Shown piece after piece: positions 1 through 11,966 of a DNA stretch of 64,000 nucleotides (within the stretch, counting starts at the first letter, position 1; each line of letters opens with the position of its first letter). Below the pieces are notes generated by a model that was given only the letters and a program-made list of their open reading frames with translations, was not told where the DNA came from and ran no database searches. Origin of the DNA: Liriodendron chinense (lineage: Eukaryota > Streptophyta > Magnoliopsida > Magnoliales > Magnoliaceae); assembly GCA_003013855.2 (NCBI GenBank), contig ML058453.1:5201861-5265860 (forward strand), written 5' to 3'. The translations under genes and the position numbers were made by a program.

Positions 1-1046
1 CTAAAGAATAAATTGAGATGGTCTTGTCCACCAGTTGGACTCCTAATTTATCATCCAATGCATTTAATTTTCATCCAATCATGTGTATCATGCGCGTAAT
101 ATCCCTCCCGCATAGAAGGTGTACCCAATATAAGGACATCTTGTGCAACAATGTCAGCCTAATCCACCCATCAGATGGCCCACACATTTACCTTTTATTG
201 GTATCAGCAACCATCCATTATTTTCTATGTGGCACTCAACCTAACTGGCGGATCCAACTATTTTTTTTACCTAGATAAGTCTCATGGTGGGCGACTTATA
301 AATTAGAATTGCCAACTTCTTACACACATGACATGATTAATATTAGAATGGCTAACTTCTTACATACATGACATGTTAGATCTTATTTATTGGTTGGATA
401 GTGACTTGTTGGTAAGCTACTTATTTTTCAAGTATCATTTTTAAACACTTAAGACTATTTATTTTTTCAATTACCAAAGTAATGTAAAAGAAATGAACAA
501 TGCTTATAATTTATGTTACCTCTCCTAGCAACATTTGCATTTGACTGTCTATCCACATGTTTGGTTTTTTAGTGGTAAAATCATATCCATGGCATTTTTA
601 TATTACTTTAATATCAAATCATAATCAAAATACACTAATGTTATTATATGAATTCAAAATTTTCACAATATTGCCAAAAGAAAAGTTCAATGTTTATAAA
701 TTCCTCGACTTTGTAGTTGACCCATGGTTCCTATGTTTAATTTGGCAGTGGTAAAATTAAAACGATGACACAATCAGATAAATTGGAAAAATAAATGAGC
801 CTTAATCCAAAAAGTTTCTATAAATGAGATTAGGAGAGGTGCATTTTTTCTGCATGCTCTTACACATGCCAACTAGTGACACATACAAGATCCAAGCTGT
901 CCACATATAATGCCATGTCATCAAATTACCATACCCTAAATATCAGGCCATTTTAAATATAAACGGATCACACTGGTCTTGCAAATATTGGCCCTTGACT
1001 GATGTACAGGTGTGACAGGTAAAGTTTCCGCCAAAAATTGAGCGGT
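1..1046. other. Gene-free AT-rich DNA
   Basis: Only short chance reading frames are present, none with a recognisable domain. I see no gene, RNA or clear repeat boundary before the first MITE. Confidence 0.5.
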
Positions 1047-1055
1047 ACTTTTGGG

Positions 1056-1421
1056 GGAGCGGATTGCCTGCCCGGGGCTGTATGGGGTCCACAGAGATGT
1101 CCATGGAAATTTTACTCCGTCCATCTGTTTTTAAAGACCACAATAGGACAGGATTCTTAAAATCAGGAAGATCCAAAATTCAGGTGGGCCACACCAACAA
1201 AACAGTGGGGACAACAAATTCCACCATTGAAACCTTTATGGAACTTATAATGATGTTTATATGCCATCCAAACCGTTCATAAAATTATTACCAGTCAGGT
1301 AAAATGTAGGAACAAATATCCCACTGATACAAAACTTCTGCCACCGCCAAGTGTTCAATACCCACTGTTTCGTGTGGTATGTCCCACATGAGTGCCTGGT
1401 GTCACTGGCAATCCGCTCCCG
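1056..1421. mobile_element. Palindromic Mutator-like MITE, copy 1
   Basis: The ends are inverted repeats: GGAGCGGATTGCC at 1056-1068 and GGCAATCCGCTCCC at 1407-1420. The 9-base direct repeat ACTTTTGGG lies at 1047-1055 and 1422-1430, the target duplication length typical of Mutator-like elements. There is no coding capacity. The interior carries the phrases shared by all family copies here (a GTGGGCCACACCA-type block, a TTGAAACCTT block, and a GTTTATATGCCATCC block). End base assignment is uncertain by about two bases because of a G run. Confidence 0.7.
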
Positions 1422-1489
1422 ACTTTTGGGTGTCACTCAAGCCGACTATATAACCGGAGCCACGATATACTGAAATTGAGCGGACTGAC

Positions 1490-1977
1490 GGACGCGGATT
1501 GGCTAGTCCCCAACACCAGCCAGGGGGCTGGTGTCATAGCTGTGTGTGCCCCACCATGATGTATGTGTTTTATCCACGCTGTCCACCTCATTTTAGGGCA
1601 TTGGTCCAAAAATGAGGTAGATCCAAATCTCAGTGGACCACACCACAGGAAACAGTGGGAATTGGACGTCCACCGTTGAAAACTTCTTGGAGGCCACAGA
1701 AGTTTTGGATCAAGCTGATATTTTGTGTTTTCACTTCTGTGTGACCTTATCAACAAGTTGGATGGCAAATAAACAATTTGGTGGGTGCAGGGAAGTTTTT
1801 AATGGTGTACGTTCAACCAACACTGTTTTCCTGTGGTGTGGTCTACCTGAGATTTGGATCTGCCTCATTTTTGGGCATGGATAGACAGCATGGATAAAGC
1901 ACATACATCATGGTGGTTCCCACACAGCTTTGACAGCAGCCCCTGCTGGTGTTGGGGTCACTAGCCAATCCGCATCC
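1490..1977. mobile_element. Palindromic Mutator-like MITE, copy 2
   Basis: The left end GGACGCGGATTGGCTAG is mirrored by CTAGCCAATCCGCATCC at the right end. Inside, the CACCATGATGTATGTG block on the left is mirrored by CACATACATCATGGTGG on the right, so each half is a roughly 200-base inverted arm. The flanks CGGACTGAC (1481-1489) and CGGACAGAT (1978-1986) match at 7 of 9 positions and look like a decayed 9-base target duplication. No protein is encoded. Confidence 0.7.
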
Positions 1978-2037
1978 CGGACAGATGGGCTCATGCGTGA
2001 AGTGAGGTGGGCTCATCTTATCATTTTGACTAATGGG

Positions 2038-2470
2038 ACTCATAACAGCTAGCGAGCTGGTGTCAAAGCTCTGTGGGTCCCACCATGATGTATTTGTTTT
2101 ATCTCCATCCATTTGTTCGGCTCCTTTTAAGGCATGAGACTAAAATTGAAGCGGATAAAAATCTAAAGTAGACCACACCTAGAAAGGCAGTGAGGAGAAT
2201 AATTTCCACTGTTGAAACCTTCTTAAGCCCCAACCTTTCATAAGATCACAAAGATATGGATGAATGGAAAACATAAATATCAGCGTGATCGAGAGCTTCT
2301 GTGACCCCCAAAATTTTTCCTATTGCCCCTTTGTTTCCTATTGTGTGGTCCACGCGAGCTTTATATCTATCTCATTTTTTATCTCATGCTTAAAATGAAC
2401 TGTGCAAATGGATGGACGGGGTGGATAAAACAAATATATCATGGAGGGACCCACGGAGCAAACCGCGTCC
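2038..2470. mobile_element. Degenerate palindromic MITE, copy 3
   Basis: The left half carries GTCCCACCATGATGTAT and the right half the mirror TGGATAAAACAAATATATCA followed by GGACCCAC. The middle has the family's TTGATAAGGTCACA-like and AGCTTGATC-like phrases in altered form. Terminal repeats and target duplication are not clear, so the edges are approximate. Confidence 0.5.
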
Positions 2471-2984
2471 CATAGAATGGATCTAGGGAACCACCTAAAA
2501 GAGTGATCAGCGGCCGGTGGGCCTCAATTATTCTGGCTCCATTGAGAATCACAATAGTAAGCTACTTTTGAGACATGAAATCTACACGGTAGGACCACCT
2601 AGTGAGTTGCTCTGATCTCTCACACGTGTTCCTCATTTCCACGTGTGAGGTGAGTGTGCACCATTACTTCATGTACATCAGCACTAACCACCATGCATAC
2701 GCAGACGAACCATATGCATTGTAATAACCGTTGAATGGCTTTCCTTCTTGGGTCTCACCATCTGTCGTTACTATGCTATGCGGATATTAGTCCAAATTAC
2801 TTAACTGCCCTTAGCATTTTACATAGCTACAAAACCTCCTCTAATTTCAAGGTTGTGATGTGAAGTTGCACCATTGTCAATGTTTACTTGCCAACTTAAA
2901 AGAATATTAAAATACAGAGCTTTTGTTAAGCCCACAACAGTGTAACATGTCAGCTAATGCACACACCACCGAGGGGATTAGGTG

Positions 2985-3470
2985 CGGCCCAGCCTCACCC
3001 ATTTGACAGTGTGGTCCTTACTGTGGGGTCCATCTTGATGTATTTATTCTATATTCACGCTGTCCATCCGTTTCACTAACAGGGCATAAACACAAAAATA
3101 AAGATGATCCAATTCTCAGGTAGGGCGTATAGTAGGAAATAAGGGTAATTGAACACGGTACTATTAAAATCTTCCTAGGACTCATTGCAATGTTTATTTG
3201 TCATCCAACCTGTTAATAAGGTCACATAAATTACCTATATGAAGGGAAAAAGCAAATATTAAGTCCAAAACTTATGTGGCCCATTAACGGACAATCACAA
3301 GTATTTCCTATGGTATGGTCCACCTTAGAATTGAATCCACTTCAGTTTTTGTTTTTGGGCTTATCCCCTAAAATGATCTAAAAAAAGGATGGATGGTGTT
3401 GATATAGAATACATATATATATGTCAAGGTGGCCTCAAGGTAAGGGACACACTGGCTTAGGTAATGCCGG
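2985..3470. mobile_element. Degenerate palindromic MITE, copy 4
   Basis: It has the same internal layout as copies 1-3: GGGGTCCATCTTGATGTATT near the left, CATCCAACCTGTTAATAAGG in the centre, and a mirrored GGATGGATGGTGTTGATAT block at the right. It ends about 550 bases before the endoglucanase start codon. Edges are approximate. Confidence 0.5.
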
Positions 3471-4016
3471 GGCCACACTAAATCATGCCAGTGTAGCACA
3501 TAGGTGCATTATCCAAGCCATCCATTAGTAGTTGCACAATGATAATAGAAATAAGTGGACAGGTTAGAAAACTTCAGCCGAGTTTTTTTCACAACCGTAC
3601 ATTGGTTCAATTAAGTGTGGCCCCACCTGACTAGTAGATAGAACTGATTTTTGGAATAGGTAATCTAAAAGTAGTACCCTTCTGATGGATGGCTTGGATA
3701 TTGCACTTGTGTGCTATGCTGGCATATGTGGTGACGTGTGCATTAGCTAGAACACGCATGTGGGCTTACGAAAGCTCTGAAATACAAACTGTTATTGCTA
3801 ATTATTCAAATTTGAAGGAACCCAATTATGACTTTATTAGCATTTTATTATTTAGTAATGAATGGGTATGGGTATTTTGGTAATCTTCCCATGTCAAATG
3901 CAGTTATTGGTTTGCATGGTTTTATTTCACCACCCCTTTTCATTATCATTTTCCTCTCCTTATCTGAATCCAAATCTTCCTGGGACTCTCCCTTGCATGC
4001 TTCTACATCGACTAGC

Positions 4017-7000
4017 ATGGAGCAAAGCTCAGATAGCTATGTTCATTCGGTGTCAGAGGCCAACCGTCTTCTCCCGTCCGCCAGCCGTTGGAATTCCATT
4101 GAGATTGATTTTGGCCTGCACCCAGAGGCAGATTCATACGATTCTCTTCCTTCTAATTACCCGAAGTCGGTCGATTGCAATCTTGTTATTGCCGATAAAC
4201 AGGCATTCAAGCGATTCATCTACATCTCCGTCTCTCTAGTTCTCATTATCGTCACAATCATTCTGTTGTTGAGGTTTTTGCCTCACAAGCATGACCATAG
4301 CAAGTCTTCGAAGGACCTTACACTTGCACTAAACCATGCTCTCCTGTTCTTCGACGCGCAAAAATGTAAGTTCTTCATACATTTCCTTTTTATTTTCTGC
4401 ATTTTATTGAAGAAGATTGGTTTTTGCAGCTGGGGTCTTGCTTGAGAACCATACCGTGAGGTTCCGGGGGGATTCGGGCTTGCAAGATGGGAGTTCGAGC
4501 AAAACCCATGCGAATCTTGTTGGTGGATTTTATGATTCGGGCAATAACATTAAGTTCGGATTTCCGACGGCTTATACAATCACTTTGTTGAGTTGGTCAG
4601 TAATTGAATACCATAAAAAATACGCGGCGATAAATGAACTTGATCATGTCAGGAGCATTATCAAGTGGGGAACCGATTATTTGCTTAAAGTCTTCCCTCC
4701 TACCAATTCTACCAATGATGCTGCCATCTTGTATTCTCAAGTAAGTGATTGGTGGTGTCTGCAGTTGCCCTTCTTTTTATTACTTAAAGTCTACTTATTT
4801 TTTTTAGGAGTTACATATTTTATTCATGTATATGTTCATATGGATATAAGAGGCACTTGGTCCTACGGATTTTCAAGAGCCGGGCTGTTTGGTTTGCAGG
4901 ATTAAATAGTATATGGAATTGCATTAGATATTGGAATTAACACCATTATTGCATAATGATTGCATGTTTGGAAATGCGAAGGTATTTTGATGGACTGATC
5001 CCAAATTGATGGACTAATCCCATGTTTGGGATCAAAGTCTTCCCTTGGGAAAAACACCTTTTTAAGTGAAACCTATGCTTGGTAGGCCATGACATTGTAA
5101 TCAACAAACCATATTCACAACTGATATTGGTTACCTGTACACATATGCAACTCAAATCTCATGCATAAGGGTGCATATGGTTAGACAACGTGGATAAAAC
5201 ACATGAATGCAGGCCCATAGATGCAATATCTATTATTGGGACCGGATGATATGATACCTGGATTAATCCAATATTTTCCTTCACTTACAAATGCCATATA
5301 ATTTGCATGGAACCAAATGCAATTTCATACCACCTAATCCTACGTTCCAAACAACAAACAGGCCATAAAGGTAACAACAACAATACACGATGTATGGTGT
5401 TTTCCTGGCCGCTAGATTACCTACTTACACAAACAGGCTATCAAAATGATAAAAAAAAAAAAAGAAAAAAAGAAGAAGAAGAAGATAACTTTTCCCAAGG
5501 CATCTGCCAACGTCTCAGGCATTGCCTCCTGGTTCAAGAATTTTAACTCAATTCTGTTTTGAAGTTTTTATAAGAGAAATGGGTGTGAGAAATATCTCTT
5601 TAATCTTTATAATTGCTGGCTTTTGTAATTTAATACCTAGTGTGTTTATAGATGTTCCTCTTTGGAATCTTGATTGCCTTTTACTTCTGATCATAGGTTG
5701 GAAGTACTTTGAGCACTAATCGTGTGGATAATGATATTACTTGTTGGCAAAGACCTGAAGACATGGAATACCCGAGGCCTGTTTCCATGTGTACAAAGTC
5801 AGCATCTGATTTAGCTGGAGAAACTGCCGCGGCATTAGCATCAGCGTCGTTAGTTTTCAAGCATGAAAAGGCTTACTCGGAAGAATTAATCCGGGTAGCT
5901 GAAGAGTTATTTGCATTTGCAACAAATGAAGAAAACCTAGGAAGTTACACCATGGATAAAGCTTGTGGAGCTGAAGCACAAAATTTTTACAATTCTTCTG
6001 GTTACTTGGATGAGTTGATTTGGGGAGGAACATGGTTGTTTTTCGCCACTGGAAATGATACATACCTTAGAAATGCAGGTGAGAGGTTCGAGTCCGCGAT
6101 GGAAGCAGAGCTGACTGCTGATACGGGAGTTTTTTACTGGAACAACAAGCTTCCAGCCGCTGCGGTAATCTCGTCCGGGGATGTGTTTGGATGCACTACC
6201 GAATTGAATTGTGATAACCAATCTAAATGGAAAGAACCCACTTGTAATTTCCTTAGCATTGACATCCATGGACTAGATTCAAGATTGCACGTACATTAGT
6301 TTCAAGTTGGATTTGAAACAAATGTGACTGATAGCCACAGGACTACGAAACTAGATAAATAATTTTAATGCTTTCATTTGGGCATCCAAACACAGTCTAA
6401 ATCTCTGAAACACTTTGAATTGTTGTGGGTTTGGGTTAGTATTTTGTTCTGTTCTAATTCTGGGTTTTCTCCTTTTTTGTAGGTTTTGCTAACAAGACTA
6501 AGATTTGTCCATGATCTTGGCTACCCATATGAAGCCACACTAAGATCAAGCTCAAACATGGCTGACATGCTCATGTGTTCCTATCTCTCTCTTCATGAAA
6601 ACTTCAATACGACACCAGGTAAATGCAAATAGAAAGAAAATGAAGAAGCTTAGAGCCTTTTTTTTAGCCACTTAAAAAAAATGAGTTCTTCTCATTTTAG
6701 TAATTTTAATGGTACTTTAGTATTAGAGACAATGATTGTTGGTTATCAGGATGATTTTTAGTTCTTACCAATGAGGAATATGATCTCTAATTCATAATCA
6801 TGATTAACTAAAATTAGATGAACTCATTTTAAATTGGCATCCAAGCAGGCCCTTAAAAGTGTAGAGAGTTTGCATGAGTTTTTGTGCACTCACATGTTCA
6901 TGCTCACATGGTGCATGTCCCTTCATTACACTCTAAGGTGTGTGCAACAAGCTGATATACAGGGTCCACTGCCTTAAGAAGTGCATGCTTTTTCCAATAT

Positions 7001-8387
7001 GCTGGACCCACAGTCAGTGATGTGGATCATGGGTTTGATGGGTCCCACTTCATTATTTGGCTTATTTTTCATTTAATGTGGACTAATGCTGTTTTTTTTT
7101 TTTTCTTTCTTAATTGTACAGGTGGGTTGATCCTCTTGAAGCCAAATCAAGGCGGCCCACTACAGTTTGCGGCGACCGCGGCGTTTCTAAGTAAATTATA
7201 CAAAGACTATCTTGGTATTATTAGGAGTTATGGAGGGAGGTGTGGCTCTGATTCATTTTCCCAACAAATGTTGAACACATTCTCAACATCTCAGGCAAGT
7301 TCATCGAGAGTATTTCAGTAGTACGTTGATTAATCAAAATCAAATAATTAATCGACCACCTCATAGATGGGCTAATGGTAAAAAAAAAATGCATCTTACA
7401 CCTGTTTATAACCGTTCGATCTGGAGATTTTATTTTCTTCTAAATAGGACACCAATCAGATATCTATTAACTTCTGATATCTATTAAAAAAAATAGGACA
7501 CCAATCAGATATCTATTAACTTCTGACGGGCACCATTTTTGGGTATGTCTCATCCAAGAGGTGGTCCACTAATTGGACGGTGCAGATCTGTTACCAAAGT
7601 GCACTAGTTATAGGCTCGCAGTGTTGTATATATTACATTAAAATTGGTATTAACATCCCCTAAAGGTATAACTGGCAGATGTGTGAGAGATCCAAGCCAT
7701 CCATCAGCTAAGTAATAGGTACCACTATAAGGATGCCGTTAAAAAACCAGGCCCATCCACCGATCATTGAGTTACAATGTAAGAAACCAATGGATACCCC
7801 AACTATCTCCAACCCTATGAGTGGACTGCACTGGTCTTTGGACAGGAACACACTCGCAGTGGGGCCCACCAAATGATGATGGCTTGTGGATCTCACACAC
7901 GTCTGCCACGTCACATGGGGTGGCACGCAGATGGGTTTTTGTTTTACAGGTCTGTGGGCTTAAGAAACCTCATTGAAGGGGGTGTCTAATTTCCACATTT
8001 CAGGTGGAATACATACTAGGGAGCAACCCATTGAAGATGAGCTACTTGGTGGGCTTTGGAGACCATTTCCCAACCCAAGTACACCACAGGGCTGCATCAA
8101 TCCTCTGGGACGACAAAACCTACTCTTGTGCTGAAGGGAGCAGATGGCTCCACTCCAGAGATCCTAATCCAAATGTCTTGATAGGTGCCATGGTAGCTGG
8201 CCCAGATCAGAATGACAAGTTTTCAGACAAGCGGGACGCGCAACAGTTCACGGAGCCCAGCATATCGGGCAATGCTGGTCTAGTCGCGGCCCTGATCGCA
8301 CTTCATGATCCTACTCCCGCCTCTTTGAGTTCGAATGAGATTGATGGAGGCATTGATCAGATGGGTATCTTTGCGAACATCCGATAG
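4017..8387 (+). CDS. KOR-like: KORRIGAN-type membrane-anchored endo-1,4-beta-glucanase (GH9)
   Basis: Reconstructed exons are 4017-4365, 4430-4740, 5697-6164, 6483-6618, 7122-7294 and 8004-8387 (1821 bases, 606 aa), close to the usual length of about 620. KORRIGAN enzymes are type II membrane glucanases that act with cellulose synthase at the Golgi and plasma membrane. Seen here: a cytosolic tail with a dileucine (18-19) and a YDSL motif (41-44), one membrane span near 66-87, the CWQRPEDM block, the GH9 histidine region FPTQVHHRAAS (501-511), and the acid Glu region FTEPSISGNAG (Glu563). Odd points: the usual YDAGD motif reads YDSGN, with Asn155 at the catalytic-base position; the last intron starts with GC; and the proline-rich C-terminal tail of KOR1 is absent. 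I chose ATG 4017 because the open frame upstream to 3828 resembles nothing in the family. Which paralogue (KOR1, 2 or 3 type) is unresolved. Confidence 0.9.
4882..5364. mobile_element. hAT-like MITE in endoglucanase intron 2
   Basis: GGGCTGTTTGGTTTG at the left is mirrored by CAAACAACAAACAGGCC at the right, as in GGCCTGTTTGG-type hAT MITEs. It fills about half of the 956-base intron 2. No clean 8-base target duplication is visible, so the class is tentative. Confidence 0.45.
7295..8003 (+). other. GC-AG intron (endoglucanase intron 5)
   Basis: Exon 5 ends ...TCTCAG and the intron opens GCAAGT, the usual sequence of the minor GC donor class. The acceptor is TTTCAG before GTGGAATAC. Using this donor joins ...STSQ to VEYILG exactly as in family members, and no nearby GT keeps that join. 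Confidence 0.8.
7442..7528 (+). repeat. Tandem duplication, 49-base period
   Basis: The phrase AATAGGACACCAATCAGATA recurs 49 bases later, followed each time by TCTATTAACTTCTGA. It lies inside endoglucanase intron 5. Confidence 0.85.
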
Positions 8388-9475
8388 ATCGATCGCGTGG
8401 TCCATCTTTGTGAAATTTTGAGGGACCGATCGGTATACATTTTATTGATGGGCCTGTGATTGCATGATATATATTGCTGTTGTTTGGACGTTCCAATTCA
8501 TTAATTACTAGGCATTTACATGACATTGATTGAATTTTAAGTTGTTTCAATCTCAAATGGTTTAGAGTTCATCATATGAGAAAAGGATCACACATACAAG
8601 CACTGTATGTGGACTTTCGCATACTTGTTGAGTGTGTAGGAAATCAGAGCCTTGCAAAAGATGGGTCGCGCCATGAAAATCAAGAGCCATGAAAATCAGG
8701 CAGATCAAATCACTTGGTGGGCAAAGTTGGGTCAGGCGATTGGCTGTCCCTCTAGTTTGATGGTTTGGCTAGCCATGTACATCCTGATTTTTGTGCCAGG
8801 GGATCTTCAAGGTGTGGGCCACCCTTTCCGAGGCAGGGATGTGCATGTATGTCAACGTATCTTGAGCATTGATGTGTGCGTTTTGCCTTCATCTATGCTA
8901 CAAGAATGCCCCATGCTCTCAGAGCACTACGAGTTACAGTGATTGCATCAGTTCAATCAGACTGTCCAATCGATTGAACCCAAACGGAATCATTGGTTAA
9001 GTCTAGAGCATATTTCTAAGGCTATCAACTACCTGATTATCAATCAAAGGCCCTAAAATTTAAGAATTTCGTGTTTGATAATTCCATATTTAATGCATAT
9101 TGTACTCTTTCAATGTATATATACAGAAAATACATGCAAAAAGTTATTTTCTGAACCTTATTTTGTCACCATGCAAAAACCACATTGAGCAGATGATCCA
9201 ATCCATCTTTGATTTGGTTTTATTTTCTGCAGCCATCCTTTCCCAAGCGATGGCTACGATTGAGCGGATGGTTACGATTGCCTAAAAAAGTAATTCATTA
9301 CGATCACAAGCAATCCATGGTGGTATCTAATAAATAGAGAGGTTAAATTGTTTATTAAACCTATTTTTATGTAAATGATCTCAACTCTTAATATTAAAGA
9401 GCATTTCCGGAATGGTGAATATTTGTCAAATTGGTGTATGCTTGCATAGTTTTCCATGAAACATGAAAGAAAAGA
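8388..9475. other. Gene-free DNA downstream of the endoglucanase
   Basis: This should hold the 3' UTR of the endoglucanase. The longer open frames (for example 8652-8942) show no family resemblance and codon use unlike a gene. I see no other feature. Confidence 0.5.
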
Positions 9476-9892
9476 GGCCAAAATAAAGAAAACAATAATT
9501 TAAAAATAGGCTTAAAGTGTGTTATGATGTCACTATCTTTAAGACGATATTTCCACTCTACTAGTGATTAAATTAATTTGGAAGAGGGTTACAACAAATC
9601 TACCTCCGAGATACAATAAGCCTCTTCTTCTAAACCGAAGAAATGTAGGCTTCGGCCTCTGGTATGCAAAATTGAAAAATCGCGCTCCGAACACACTTTC
9701 GCAGTGTACACCCCCAACTTCTTATTTTTTACTTACTAATGTTTTTCCTATTTGTAGTTTGCTCCCTAAAAAAATTACAACTACCTAAAAAGACCCAAAA
9801 TGAAAAATTGAGAAGAAGAAGAAGAATGAGACAAAATTGCTGGACGAGTTGTGATTTAGAATAACTTGAAAGTGGGCTTTTATAGAGTTATA
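9476..9892 (+). repeat. Old dispersed repeat, copy A (split by a retrotransposon)
   Basis: This stretch resumes at 12589-12680 after the copia insertion and resembles 13113-13640. Shared phrases include GGTTACAACAAATCTACCT / GGTACAATAAATCCACCT, ATACAATAAGCCTCTT, and AGTGTACACCC. The element type is unknown. Confidence 0.6.
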
Positions 9893-10523
9893 TGTTGGAG
9901 AGCCTTCAAACTATGTGCGTGGACAGGGTGCTCAGACCGGTCTGACGAAGTTGGCCCAGATGCATAGTGGAGGCTGCAGTTTCCACGTGTGCCTAGACCG
10001 GTCGGTCGACCGGTCGTCAGTGGGCTTCGACCGGTCGGGCCGGTCGGTTATGAGGCAACATGGACGGATCTGTTTTGTTTCTCCCTGGAGGGTCTCTGTG
10101 CTAGGTGCGACCGGTCGGCTGTGTTCGCGGTTTTCTTGCGCAGTCCGCAGTACTACGCAAGGTGTTTCTAATTTCGAATTTCTACTTATTTAAGGAGTTA
10201 TAATCCTTCCTAGATTAGAATCCTAAGGTGTCCAAGGTTTCCTATTCGTACTAGGAAGAGGGGAGAGAGTTGTGAGAGAAAGAGAGAGCTTAGGTTTTCT
10301 CTGTTTTCCTTACTTGTGGGCTGTCATCTTTGTAATCTTCTGTTTAATTTATAGTAGATCGCTTTGTGCCGTGGTTTTTTACCCATTGAGGGGTTTTTCC
10401 ACGTAAATTCGGAGTCTCTTGTGGTAAATGCTTGTGTGTGATTGATTGCATCTTGTTTACTTGTTTGATTTCGCATTGCTTCACGTGTTCGGCGTTCCGC
10501 TTCCGCTGCCAGCTTTCCCAACA
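9893..10523 (+). repeat. 5' LTR of copia element
   Basis: This 631-base LTR runs TG...CA. Its upstream part (9997-10120) is packed with CCGGTCG and GGTCGACC palindromes. The later part holds a GA-rich leader (10258-10290) and a T-rich stretch typical of R/U5. Confidence 0.9.
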
Positions 10524-10525
10524 AG

Positions 10526-10537
10526 TGGTATCAGAGC
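10526..10537 (+). promoter_or_regulatory. Primer-binding site, copia element
   Basis: TGGTATCAGAGC, three bases after the 5' LTR (10523), is complementary to the 3' end of initiator tRNA-Met, the usual minus-strand primer of plant LTR elements. Confidence 0.9.
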
Positions 10538-10577
10538 TAAAGTTGGGGTGGAGTAGATTTGAATCTGAAACGAGAAG

Positions 10578-11846
10578 ATGGGATCGGGCGCAAGGTTCGA
10601 GGTAGAGAAGTTCTCTGGGAAAAATAACTTTGAACTATGGAAGGTGAAGGTTGAATCCTTCCTGGTTCAGTAAGGGCTTGATGATACTCTTGGAAAGCGA
10701 CCTGAGGCTATGAAATACGATGAGTACGACAAGAAGGCAAGAACCTCAATCCTGTTAAACCTTACGGATGATGTTCTCCTTCATGTCATGAAGGAGAAGA
10801 CTGCGGCTGAGACGATGACTAAGCTAGAGAAGGTTTATGCCAAGAAATCTCTAGAGAATTGTATGTATGTGTTGATGCAGTTGTTTACCTTGAGGATGAC
10901 TGAGGGAACGAAGGTGGAGGACCACCTGAGCAAGTTCAATAGGCTGGTTTGCAAGTTGGTGGAGATCGATGAACCGATGAAGAATGAGTATCAAGCATGC
11001 ATCTTGTTAAATTCTCTTCCAGATTCATATGAGTTGTTCAAGGACTCTGTGTGCGCAGGGAGGGAAATCATAAGTGTTGAGACCGTTATCTCAGCCCTCC
11101 AGTCGAAGGCGATGAGAAAGAAAAGCGGTGACGTGGCTTCCTGTTATTCCTCAGAGGCACTGGTTATGAGGGGAAGAAGTTCTGAGCATGGAGGATATTC
11201 GAAATCGGGATCTAAGGCCAAGGGCGAAGGGAAGGCTAAGGTGAAGTGCTGGAATTATGGTCAGGAGGGCCACATGAGAAGGGATTGTCAGAATCCCAGG
11301 ATGAAGCAAGAGAAGTATGAAAATTCTTCTGGAGAGGGAGCCAATACCGTAGAGGACGGTGGCGATTTGTGTGAAGTTCTGACTGTATCTGGCAAGGGAT
11401 CTCACGATAGTGAGTGGATCCTTGATTCAGGGGCTTCATGTTACATATGTCCTGACCGGCGTTCATTCACGACATACAGGGAGTATGGTGGAGAATTAGT
11501 GTTTGTGGGCGATGGAGTCGCTTATAAGGTTGTGGGTATTGGTACTATGCACATCAGGATGTTCGAAGGAGTTGAACGAGTCCTGGAAGATGTGAAGCAC
11601 GTTCTCAAGATGAAGATGAATGTGATTTCTCTTGGTGCACTCGAGGCGAAAGGATGCGTGTTTATCGGCCATGATCGTTGTTGTGAAGTGATGAAGGGGG
11701 CACTCGTGTGTATGAAGGCACGGAGCTGTGGCCATCTTTACATGTTGATCGGGAGCACAATTCACGGTGGAGCTACGGGAACGGTAACGAGATCCACGGT
11801 TGCTTGTATGTGGCAAGTGCCCAAGGGCCACATGAGAAGAGCGTAA
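10578..11846 (+). pseudogene. Copia gag with partial protease, disrupted
   Basis: The natural start is probably ATG 10578 (MGSGARFEVEKFSGKNNFELW...), but TAA at 10671-10673 interrupts codon 32. The frame then stays open to 11846. Visible parts: the gag core (LENCMYVLMQLFTLRMTEGT), a basic region, a zinc knuckle CWNYGQEGHMRRDC in which the second Cys of the CCHC pattern is Tyr, and the protease active-site motif WILDSGAS. A GHLYML-type segment normally seen just before integrase follows, then the frame ends. The product would be capsid/nucleocapsid plus protease if intact; as it stands it is broken. Confidence 0.85.
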
Positions 11847-11966
11847 AAGGGCGTAAATTTGCAAGGATATGGTCGATGGTGGCACGAGAAGCGGTGGAGC
11901 TATGATTGAAGATGAGATGAAATTGCAAGGATGTGTTGATTCGATGTTTGAAGCCTCGGTGGAGAT

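Noticed and set aside
3828..4016. In-frame upstream extension of the endoglucanase
   Set aside because: Family members start near the cytosolic tail equivalent to ATG 4017. The extension adds a hydrophobic stretch that matches nothing known and would add a second membrane span.
11497..11885. 129-codon minus-strand frame
   Set aside because: It is antisense to copia gag-protease sequence and has no domain.
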